A stretch of DNA of 64,000 nucleotides from JBFMDN01 sp040753915 (GTDB taxonomy: Bacteria; Desulfobacterota; Desulfomonilia; Desulfomonilales; Desulfomonilaceae), in the NCBI GenBank assembly GCA_040753915.1, contig JBFMDN010000022.1:16870-80869 (forward strand). Direction: 5' to 3'. The position numbers and the translations under genes were made by a program. Below the pieces are notes generated by a model. The model had not been told where the DNA came from and searched no databases. It saw only the letters and a program-made list of their open reading frames with translations. Shown here one piece after another: positions 54,757 through 64,000 of this stretch. Each line of letters begins with the position of its first letter. Position 1 is the first letter of the stretch.

Positions 54757-55629
54757 GCTTCACCTCAGGCACCCACTTCCAGCAGATTTTCTCCGTCCAC
54801 AGGAAGGCCGTAGCCAATATCCCGCACCGCGTGCCGTTGACCTTTCGCTTTGGACCGGTAAGTGCCTTATCCTGGCATGGAAGGAAAGAAGGGTCAACAC
54901 CTGGAAACGGCAAGCAACACGTCAAAGCGGCCATTACTCAATCATGGGGGCGCCAGGCGTAGCTGTAAAGGTGTAGTAGTCCGTGGTCCGGCAGGGGAAC
55001 AGGATCCGGTCGACGTCGACACACCATGCAGTCTCCAGCCACGCCACTGTGCGAGGGAGACGAGCCATGCGGCGACGCCATTGACGGGTAAGCCCGTGTG
55101 TCAACAACGAGCGGGGTTGTTTCACCCCGAATTTGTCTTGCATTTCGCCGCATTCCCGATCCCGGCGAGGCTCTGCCAAGCCTTCTGGTGCGGTTTTTTC
55201 TTGACGGTTCTCGGGTTCTTCGATATCGTGGCACTCATCCTTTCCCGCCTTGCATCAGCACATCTCAGGCAGTGCATGACACGATGCCCCTTCGCGAGGG
55301 GCCTCCGGGGGGCTTGACACTAACCCGAAACTGGGAGACCAGCATACTGAAAGTACTGTCGGGACGACACAGCAGTCTCTGAGCAATCGTAGAACAGATT
55401 TTTCCTTTGGGGGGAAACATGAGCGCAACGGTCTGTGATGAGTGTCACGGTGACGCTCCCGATGTCACGCAATAGGAGTCATCTTCGGCCTGACGCGAGC
55501 CCTACTGCCACGCATTGAACGTGCGTGGTATTCATCACAGTTGAAAGCCGGCGAGCCTTGGATTGACACGTCTTGATGACAGAGGTGGAGGCTTCCGATC
55601 GGCGACCGGGGTGAGTTTTCGCCAAGTGG
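54757..55629. other. intergenic region with a tiny CxxCH frame
   Basis: Nearly 900 bases without a clear gene. A frame at 55419-55475 reads MSATVCDECHGDAPDVTQ with a good upstream GGGGGGAAAC, and holds one heme-like CxxCH; it is too short to be sure of. Other frames show no family marks. Confidence 0.35.
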
Positions 55630-55718
55630 ATAGCGGAGCGCTGACCGTGGTTTCACACGGTCGTGCACGGTCCAACTCACCAATTGGGTTTAGACCTGCT
55701 CTAAATGCGCTCCGCTAT
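55630..55718. repeat. 89-bp hairpin element (MITE-like), copy 2
   Basis: ATAGCGGAGCGC (55630-55641) pairs perfectly with 55707-55718. Same family as 36391-36475 (TAGYGGAGCGC arms, similar loop). It lies upstream of the GT-C-like membrane gene. Confidence 0.6.
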
Positions 55719-55741
55719 AGCCACAGAGGGGGGGAACAGCC

Positions 55742-57856
55742 TTGCTTTGGGGAGCGCAGACAAGAGGGGATACTCTGCGGCTAACGAGGCCTACGGTGCC
55801 GTACGTCTTGGCAATGGGGATTCTGATATTTTGGACCATTACTCCGTTGATCGGCGAAGTATTATCCCAGTGGGACACCAGTAGGTGCAGACCTGTCGTG
55901 TGGCCAACCGCAGATCGGGCTCTCCTCGAGCTGAAGACCATCAATGCAATGAATTGCAGGGAAATGTTGGGCCCATATTCGCGTTTCGGCTGGAATCACC
56001 CTGGGCCGCTGTTCTTCTACGCTCTTGTGCCGTTCTATTGTTGGTTTGGTAACAACGGTTCCTCATTAGCCCTGGGGACTGCTGTCCTTCACCTGGGGTT
56101 GGTAATATTTCTAATCTGGGTTACCCTTGCTCGAGTCAAGCAATACTCTGTGCCACTGGCGATCTCCATTCTCCTTGTGTCCGGGTTGTATTTTCGCTGT
56201 ATTCACCTCTCTTCTTACTGGAATCCGCACGTGCTTGCTATACCATTCCTCGTTATCTTGGTATTGTCCCCGTTGATTTGGTGCGGCGCCCTCTGGGCTG
56301 TCCTGACTGTAGTGTTACTGGGGAGTTTCATCGTCCAAACACACGTGGGAACCCTGCCCTGCACGCTTGCAGCCTTGGTAGGCGGGATAGCATATGCAAT
56401 CGTCCATAACCGCTGCTATCAAGGTGGTCTGTTTACCAAAAAGAGCATAGCTCAGTGGTCATTGCTTGTGGCCGTGGTGACTGCGACGTGCTGGATCATG
56501 CCACTTCTCGAGCAAGCGAGCGGAGAAGTTGGCAATTTCGCGAAGCTTGCAGCCTTTTTCTCATGCACGGATGAGAAACATTCATTCGGGGCAGCAATGG
56601 AGACAATATCTGAGGAGGTCGCATGGATGCGACTGAATCGCGGGCCTCGTTTCCACGATTTTGAAACGATTGCTCCAATAATTGCTGGCACTCAAATAAT
56701 GTGCGTATTGGTCCACGGCTTATATGCTGCATTCTGCAGCAGGCGAGGCTATGAGACTGCCATTTCATTTGTGGCTCTCCTTGTGTTTGCAACAGCTATT
56801 TGGTCGATATCGAGAATCCGGGGTCCAATACATCCGTTTCTCGTTAACTGGATGTCGTCTATCGGGGTTATACTGTATGCCATCCCTTTGTCCGCAATCA
56901 TAGCAAGGATTCTACCCGCTAAATGCTGGGTAGGAACGGCCTGTGCAGTGTTGGCCGTCTATTCTGCCGCTGAAACATACTCCCATCTGAGTCCAATATG
57001 GAAAGATCGCTGCACGTCTGTTGAATGTGGCGGGAATGTCCAAGTGAGAAGGGCCGTTGCGCTTTTGATGGACAGCCTTCGGGACGCTGGGATCAAGAAG
57101 CCTGTGGTCAATTGGGATCACCCTTCATGGCAGTTAGCGGCAGGCATTGTCCTGCAGCTTGCAAAGCATCAAACGCCTTTTTCCGTAGCTTCCCAGTGGA
57201 CCTTCATGACAGGGCCTCTCTACGCCAAAAGAGGCGGAGAGGATGGCTTTGTTATCATTTCTATGAAAGCCCCAGATGCACCCCTCCGTGCAGGCGCTGT
57301 TCACCCCCTACCACTACCGGACGGTTACACTCGCGACTACCACAACCGAACTGCATTCTTAGTGGTTGGATCTTACCTCCCCCTACCCCTCACACTTAAT
57401 TTCAGCACACGCAGTAACCTCATTTGTGGCATCTTGCAAGCAGGGGGCTGGGGTAGTGGCGAAATCTGGGGTACCTGGACCGTCGGCAAGCAGGCCTGCC
57501 TGGAGTTTCCTCTCCAGCATCCGATAGGCGCTGACCTTATTTTGAGCGCAACAACCGTGGCCTTCTTAACAGAAGCCCGCTCGGAAATCACAGTGGATAT
57601 CTTAGCCAACGGCACCGCTATCGGTAAGTGGATCTTCCTTCACGGCGAGCCAGAAGTTGATCGCGAGGTACGGATAGATGAGACAGTGGCGGACCAGCGT
57701 AATCCCTTGGAAATCCTTTTCCGCATATCCGATCCCGCGTCTCCATCCTCACTGGGGCTGAGCAATGACACGCGCTTACTCGGAATGGGAGTAAAGACAT
57801 TGAGGCTTGAAAAGGCTCCGACAAAGTGTGGTCGCGATTATAGGGGGGCACATTGA
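55742..57856 (+). CDS. GT-C-like polytopic membrane protein with a C-terminal DUF7024-type domain
   Basis: 704 residues with about ten membrane segments in residues 20-400 and a luminal Asn/Asp-rich loop (ALLELKTINAMNCREMLGPY). The C-terminal ~250 residues fold as a beta-rich binding domain with EIWGTWTVGKQACLEFPL, ITVDILANGTAIGKWIF and LGLSNDTRLLGMGVKTL, the marks of the domain found at the end of some glycosyltransferases. The TTG at 55742 has a strong GGGGGGGA upstream; ATG at 55814 is an alternative. Donor and acceptor are unknown, and no sugar genes are adjacent. Confidence 0.6.
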   Translation: MLWGAQTRGDTLRLTRPTVPYVLAMGILIFWTITPLIGEVLSQWDTSRCRPVVWPTADRALLELKTINAMNCREMLGPYSRFGWNHPGPLFFYALVPFYCWFGNNGSSLALGTAVLHLGLVIFLIWVTLARVKQYSVPLAISILLVSGLYFRCIHLSSYWNPHVLAIPFLVILVLSPLIWCGALWAVLTVVLLGSFIVQTHVGTLPCTLAALVGGIAYAIVHNRCYQGGLFTKKSIAQWSLLVAVVTATCWIMPLLEQASGEVGNFAKLAAFFSCTDEKHSFGAAMETISEEVAWMRLNRGPRFHDFETIAPIIAGTQIMCVLVHGLYAAFCSRRGYETAISFVALLVFATAIWSISRIRGPIHPFLVNWMSSIGVILYAIPLSAIIARILPAKCWVGTACAVLAVYSAAETYSHLSPIWKDRCTSVECGGNVQVRRAVALLMDSLRDAGIKKPVVNWDHPSWQLAAGIVLQLAKHQTPFSVASQWTFMTGPLYAKRGGEDGFVIISMKAPDAPLRAGAVHPLPLPDGYTRDYHNRTAFLVVGSYLPLPLTLNFSTRSNLICGILQAGGWGSGEIWGTWTVGKQACLEFPLQHPIGADLILSATTVAFLTEARSEITVDILANGTAIGKWIFLHGEPEVDREVRIDETVADQRNPLEILFRISDPASPSSLGLSNDTRLLGMGVKTLRLEKAPTKCGRDYRGAH

Positions 57857-57979
57857 GAACAGGCTGGTCCACCTCGTGAACTGAACGACGGACGGCGCGT
57901 GAATATACGGACCGTTCAGCCACCGTTCGACGTGTGCGAGGGGAACGAGTTCACGCCTGCATGAGAGTTTGGGGGCGTT

Positions 57980-60900
57980 GTTTCAATCCACGCCCCCGCA
58001 CGGGGGGCGACTGGAAAATTAATGGCCTGTGGAGCGACTATAAGGAGTTTCAATCCACGCCCCCGCACGGGGGGCGACATAAAATAAAAAAGTACAGAAA
58101 GGAAAAAACGAATGTTTCAATCCACGCCCCCGCACGGGGGGCGACTTTCTTGAAGGGCGCGACAGCGCTTACCATCGGTGTTTCAATCCACGCCCCCGCA
58201 CGGGGGGCGACCGCGGAACATTGCTGAATGGCGAAGGTACAACGGAGTTTCAATCCACGCCCCCGCACGGGGGGCGACTTGTTCCCTGGCCAGTTTCTGG
58301 AGAGATACCCACCAGTTTCAATCCACGCCCCCGCACGGGGGGCGACCTTTCGCCCAAGATAATACTCGTAATCAAGCCGCAGTTTCAATCCACGCCCCCG
58401 CACGGGGGGCGACTCCTCGGAGCATCGAATGCTCTGCTCGATTGCCGAGTTTCAATCCACGCCCCCGCACGGGGGGCGACGGGAAGTGGGCCCGTGGTAC
58501 GGTATGGAACTTGAGTTTCAATCCACGCCCCCGCACGGGGGGCGACATGTTTTTGAAGCTTTTTAGAAACGACTCAAGAAGTTTCAATCCACGCCCCCGC
58601 ACGGGGGGCGACTTCACGTAACTGTCGCCAGCCACATAGTCTCCCTCGTTTCAATCCACGCCCCCGCACGGGGGGCGACTCTTTCTTCGATCCTCTACCC
58701 GAGCTTCTTCAAGGTTTCAATCCACGCCCCCGCACGGGGGGCGACATGGTAATCGGTCCTCGATGCTGATTCTTCCCGGGGTTTCAATCCACGCCCCCGC
58801 ACGGGGGGCGACTAGCAATCGAAGGAAATTCTCCCAATACTTTAACCGTTTCAATCCACGCCCCCGCACGGGGGGCGACCATTCATGAGTACGATCCCGA
58901 TTAAGGGCACACGTTTCAATCCACGCCCCCGCACGGGGGGCGACGTCTTCATATGTTTGCATACTTGAGCATGATGCAGTTTCAATCCACGCCCCCGCAC
59001 GGGGGGCGACCAGGTGCCAGCCAACATTTCGTCCACCGCCTCGGAGTTTCAATCCACGCCCCCGCACGGGGGGCGACAATGGGTTGGTGATGTTCGATTC
59101 CGTGTACGCCTTGTTTCAATCCACGCCCCCGCACGGGGGGCGACCGCACCGTTCGTGGCCGTACACGTTGCCCTCTGGGGAGTTTCAATCCACGCCCCCG
59201 CACGGGGGGCGACTTGGAGAATCTCGAACTTCATATCCCATTCGGCATGTTTCAATCCACGCCCCCGCACGGGGGGCGACATGGGTTGGTGATGTTCGAT
59301 TCCGTGTACGCCTTGTTTCAATCCACGCCCCCGCACGGGGGGCGACGGGGCGATCCCCCGAGCGCTGTAACGTTATTTCCGTTTCAATCCACGCCCCCGC
59401 ACGGGGGGCGACATGATACCTACCCATCAGTGAGTATAATATCAAGAGTTTCAATCCACGCCCCCGCACGGGGGGCGACAGCCATACACAGGTGAGCCTG
59501 GAATAGCTTTAGCGTTTCAATCCACGCCCCCGCACGGGGGGCGACGATTATCCCCAAAAACTATAGCCATTCCAGCTTGAGTTTCAATCCACGCCCCCGC
59601 ACGGGGGGCGACATTGCGGACTCACTGAGAGAACCAAAAGAAAGAGTTTCAATCCACGCCCCCGCACGGGGGGCGACTCCTGCAATCGATCTACCAAGCC
59701 ATAAATTCAGTGTTTCAATCCACGCCCCCGCACGGGGGGCGACTCTATACAGGTTTCTAGGTATTCTGTTGATTTTGCTGTTTCAATCCACGCCCCCGCA
59801 CGGGGGGCGACTCCTGCAATCGATCTACCAAGCCATAAATTCAGTGTTTCAATCCACGCCCCCGCACGGGGGGCGACTCAGGCTTGGCGGGATGCTTCAC
59901 TACGATCCAAGGTTTCAATCCACGCCCCCGCACGGGGGGCGACCGGGCGAAGCGCTGTATCGTGGGACCCGCAGGCAGAGTTTCAATCCACGCCCCCGCA
60001 CGGGGGGCGACCAGGCACTCTTTTAACTGCACTAACGCCTCTTAGTTTCAATCCACGCCCCCGCACGGGGGGCGACTGCGTTAAATAGCGCGAAGCGAAG
60101 ATTTCAAGAGTTTCAATCCACGCCCCCGCACGGGGGGCGACAGAATAGCCCTTTCACTTTACGAGTCTGGAAAAAGTTTCAATCCACGCCCCCGCACGGG
60201 GGGCGACGGGCGAAGCGCTGTATCGTGGGACCCGCAGGCAGAGTTTCAATCCACGCCCCCGCACGGGGGGCGACCGCAACCCCTTCGTTATCAGGGCATG
60301 AAAAAAGGGGTTTCAATCCACGCCCCCGCACGGGGGGCGACGGGAGATGCCCTGGGTCAGCTCCAGGCTCAGCCGTGTTTCAATCCACGCCCCCGCACGG
60401 GGGGCGACCTAGGCTCGCTGATTGCAACGTCTTTTTCTCCTTGTTTCAATCCACGCCCCCGCACGGGGGGCGACAATTTCAAAATAAAGAAGCACAGGCT
60501 AAGAATAAGTTTCAATCCACGCCCCCGCACGGGGGGCGACCCAGGCCTGTGCTTCCGCACAAGTCTGATCGTAGTTTCAATCCACGCCCCCGCACGGGGG
60601 GCGACCTGATGATGCCGGAAACCCTCTTATGGGAGGGCAGTTTCAATCCACGCCCCCGCACGGGGGGCGACCGGCAAATCGGGTAGAAACAATTACTGGA
60701 AGGCGTTTCAATCCACGCCCCCGCACGGGGGGCGACTTGCGGAACATGGAGAGGCGAACAAGCAGATAGGTGTTTCAATCCACGCCCCCGCACGGGGGGC
60801 GACCAAATCGAACATTCAAATTCAATAAGGTGAAATTGTTTCAATCCACGCCCCCGCACGGGGGGCGACTTCAATCTCATCCCAAGAGCTTTCTAGCTCC

Positions 60901-63900
60901 TTGTTTCAATCCACGCCCCCGCACGGGGGGCGACCCGATATACCGTGGCGTTTGTTTGCGTTACGCGACTGTTTCAATCCACGCCCCCGCACGGGGGGCG
61001 ACGCTAGGTGCTGTATAATATACCCCATTCAGAAAAAGTTTCAATCCACGCCCCCGCACGGGGGGCGACAAGGCAGTGGGGAATGATCATTTTTGATGAG
61101 GGTTTCAATCCACGCCCCCGCACGGGGGGCGACTAGTAAGCAGTTACAATTTTTCCGGATCTATCACGGTTTCAATCCACGCCCCCGCACGGGGGGCGAC
61201 CAATGGCGAGCGATGCCTGGCAGCAGAGCAAAAAGTTTCAATCCACGCCCCCGCACGGGGGGCGACTAGCTTTTGCAATCTCTGTTCGCATAGGATCTCG
61301 TTTCAATCCACGCCCCCGCACGGGGGGCGACGGGATTAATGGCAATAACAGGGCTGTACCTGCTGTTTCAATCCACGCCCCCGCACGGGGGGCGACAGGA
61401 ATTGGTAGGCCTGTGGAGATAATTAAGGCTGTTTCAATCCACGCCCCCGCACGGGGGGCGACGAAGTAGCGATGCCGGTTTACATCGGAGCAGTGTTTCA
61501 ATCCACGCCCCCGCACGGGGGGCGACATCCCTTCGGGCAGGGTATTGAAGCGTCTGCCGAGTTTCAATCCACGCCCCCGCACGGGGGGCGACGCGCCTAC
61601 TAGAAGTTGAAGTGTGGGAGAGCGATGTTTCAATCCACGCCCCCGCACGGGGGGCGACTAGTATCCTTGCACATATTTGCCTTGAGTGGATGTTTCAATC
61701 CACGCCCCCGCACGGGGGGCGACTGGCGTTGATGGTGAACAGGATTTTTCTATGTACCGTTTCAATCCACGCCCCCGCACGGGGGGCGACTGGAGCATAT
61801 TGAGGATACAGCCAGGCTAGCTGATGTTTCAATCCACGCCCCCGCACGGGGGGCGACTGTATTTTTTCAATGCTTCCCCGGTACCAGGGAAGTTTCAATC
61901 CACGCCCCCGCACGGGGGGCGACGAAGGCTACAGCAGGAGGAAAGCCTTGTGTGTAAGTTTCAATCCACGCCCCCGCACGGGGGGCGACTAGATGCAGTA
62001 AGTGCTGAAATAAAAAGGAAGAAGTTTCAATCCACGCCCCCGCACGGGGGGCGACTCACCCGCGAGGAGGCATATATCGAAGTAGTGCAGTTTCAATCCA
62101 CGCCCCCGCACGGGGGGCGACCAGAACGAGTAGCTATCGTAACACCGGCATTTAGTTTCAATCCACGCCCCCGCACGGGGGGCGACAACCTATTCAGTCA
62201 TTCCTCGCGGGGCGGCCAAAGTTTCAATCCACGCCCCCGCACGGGGGGCGACAATAGCACAGGAGCAATTGGGCCAATCGGGTATTTGTTTCAATCCACG
62301 CCCCCGCACGGGGGGCGACGAGGCTAATCCTTATCGAGTAAAGAGAGCCCAAAGTTTCAATCCACGCCCCCGCACGGGGGGCGACAGGAGAGCAAGTGCC
62401 ATTTGCATATTGGGATTTGGGTTTCAATCCACGCCCCCGCACGGGGGGCGACCTGTATGCGTAGCGCTATCGGGGCAAGTAATGAAGTTTCAATCCACGC
62501 CCCCGCACGGGGGGCGACGGCTTCAGCTTATCAATTCTTGTAAGCAAATCGTCGTTTCAATCCACGCCCCCGCACGGGGGGCGACGCTCTTCAAGGATTT
62601 TGAGCGTGGGATTCAGTCTGTTTCAATCCACGCCCCCGCACGGGGGGCGACCGGGGATTAATGGCAATAACAGGGCTGTACCTGCGTTTCAATCCACGCC
62701 CCCGCACGGGGGGCGACCACAAAAGCCCCGTTTGTTTGTGAAGGGCATCCAGTTTCAATCCACGCCCCCGCACGGGGGGCGACATGGAGTGCTTCTGCAC
62801 AGAGCAGGAGCAATAATAGTTTCAATCCACGCCCCCGCACGGGGGGCGACTACACTAAAGTAGGTGATACGTACGTGCCTGATGTTTCAATCCACGCCCC
62901 CGCACGGGGGGCGACCTAGGCTCGCTGATTGCAACGTCTTTTTCTCCTTGTTTCAATCCACGCCCCCGCACGGGGGGCGACCGTGCTTGATGCACTGAAT
63001 CTTTAAAAATTGTAATGTTTCAATCCACGCCCCCGCACGGGGGGCGACATCCCTTCGGGCAGGGTATTGAAGCGTCTGCCGAGTTTCAATCCACGCCCCC
63101 GCACGGGGGGCGACTCTGCGGGAGGGTCTGGCGGCGGTGGAATGTCCCTCGTTTCAATCCACGCCCCCGCACGGGGGGCGACCCGTGATTCTGTTCCACA
63201 ATGTCAGAAGCTTGCTGTTTCAATCCACGCCCCCGCACGGGGGGCGACCGGGGATTAATGGCAATAACAGGGCTGTACCTGCTGTTTCAATCCACGCCCC
63301 CGCACGGGGGGCGACGCCTGATGATTCGGATGATTCGGATGATTCGGACGTTTCAATCCACGCCCCCGCACGGGGGGCGACGGGAAGTCCACTGTTATTG
63401 CATCCACAGAAGGAGTTTCAATCCACGCCCCCGCACGGGGGGCGACCACCTGAGAATTTCGCTATCATTGCGAACATAAAGTTTCAATCCACGCCCCCGC
63501 ACGGGGGGCGACTACAGAACGAATCGAAAATATGAAATTCTTGCTGTTTCAATCCACGCCCCCGCACGGGGGGCGACTCGCTTCTTCGAGAGAATGGACA
63601 ACCAGGTATCGGTTTCAATCCACGCCCCCGCACGGGGGGCGACTCGCTTCTTCGAGAGAATGGACAACCAGGTATCGGTTTCAATCCACGCCCCCGCACG
63701 GGGGGCGACATGGCGATATTACCTCATATACCCATTCTCCTGTTTCAATCCACGCCCCCGCACGGGGGGCGACGTTTCCGTCCGTCTGGGCATCATATCG
63801 AATTTATGTTTCAATCCACGCCCCCGCACGGGGGGCGACCGGAGTGCATGAAGATAATTCGCGCCCGCATGAAGTTTCAATCCACGCCCCCGCACGGGGG

Positions 63901-63972
63901 GCGACCAGTCTGCGCTGATTGTGGCGCATTGGTTCACACAGTTTCAATCCACGCCCCCGCACGGGGGGCGAC
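57980..63972 (-). CRISPR. type I-C-like CRISPR array, 91 repeats visible, runs off the right edge
   Basis: A 32-base repeat begins GTTTCAATCCACGCCCCCGC and ends ACGGGGGGCGAC; it contains an inverted repeat (GCCCCC/GGGGGGC). I counted 91 repeats, first at 57980 and last at 63941, with 90 complete spacers of about 33-36 bases and a partial one at the edge. All repeats look identical by eye, including the first. In the I-C repeat class the crRNA ends in ATTGAAAC at the repeat 3' end, so transcription should run leftwards (minus strand), with the leader and cas genes right of the window. No cas gene is visible here. Confidence 0.95.
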
Positions 63973-64000
63973 TTGAAGGGAGATTTTATTGTCCACCACG

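Noticed and set aside
54934..55234. 80-98-residue minus-strand frames upstream of hisD
   Set aside because: Two overlapping frames, no motif or ribosome site.
57934..63976. Many open frames on both strands with repeating FQSTPPHGGR, SIHAPARGAT or SPPVRGRGLK peptides
   Set aside because: These are translations of the CRISPR repeat in different frames, not repeat proteins.

Overview
The window looks like the chromosome of a strictly anaerobic or syntrophic member of the Desulfobacterota (Syntrophobacter/Desulfomonile-like). This is inferred from the gene content: a 4-hydroxybutyryl-CoA dehydratase, other acyl-CoA enzymes under a sigma-54 activator, a large multiheme cytochrome c beside a cytochrome b fragment, iron-sulfur flavoproteins and many regulators. 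No rRNA or tRNA was recognised, so the taxonomic call is soft.

Layout. 0-7 kb: SAM hydroxide adenosyltransferase, ComF, AbfD, a DUF169 protein, a PHP phosphoesterase and two related DUF2889-like proteins. 7-13.5 kb: a metal-homeostasis block with a Zn/Mn ABC importer whose permease is fused to a DtxR-type repressor, then MntP and a CDF exporter. 13.5-21 kb: a Pro/Cys-repeat secreted protein, an FGE-like lipoprotein or anchored protein, a cytochrome b (subunit IV)-like protein overlapping an 11-12 heme cytochrome, a CorC/HlyC protein and a two-gene ABC-2 exporter. 21.2-27.6 kb: three nested insertion sequences. An IS1634-type element with 15-bp terminal repeats was split by an IS21 element, and the IS21 itself carries a DUF4338-ISAs1 element.

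27.8-36.9 kb: an F420/NADP-type reductase-SnoaL fusion with a divergent LysR, a decayed zinc-finger/ParB-like/integrase element that ends at the first codon of a truncated sensor kinase, a truncated HD-GYP regulator, a HepT/MNT toxin-antitoxin pair, a FeoA fusion and a DtxR-like repressor with paired palindromic operators. 37-46 kb: a catabolic cluster (crotonase, lactonase-like metallo-hydrolase, two amidohydrolases, acyl-CoA dehydrogenase, thioesterase, flavoprotein) around a sigma-54 activator. 46-55 kb: RsbW/STAS partner-switch pair, Ycf46-like AAA ATPase, Fur/PerR, class III cyclase, two convergent PilZ proteins that share a small repeated motif, moaC and hisD. 55.7-57.9 kb: a GT-C-like membrane protein.

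57.98 kb to the right edge: a type I-C-like CRISPR array with 91 visible repeats, continuing past the window. By the usual I-C orientation it is transcribed leftward, so its leader and cas genes should lie beyond the right edge. Several spacers occur two or three times, some with ends shifted by one base. Two dispersed non-coding repeat families also stand out: a GTTAAC-centred palindrome (3.5-4.3 and 11.2-11.4 kb) and an approximately 85-90-bp hairpin (36.4 and 55.6 kb).
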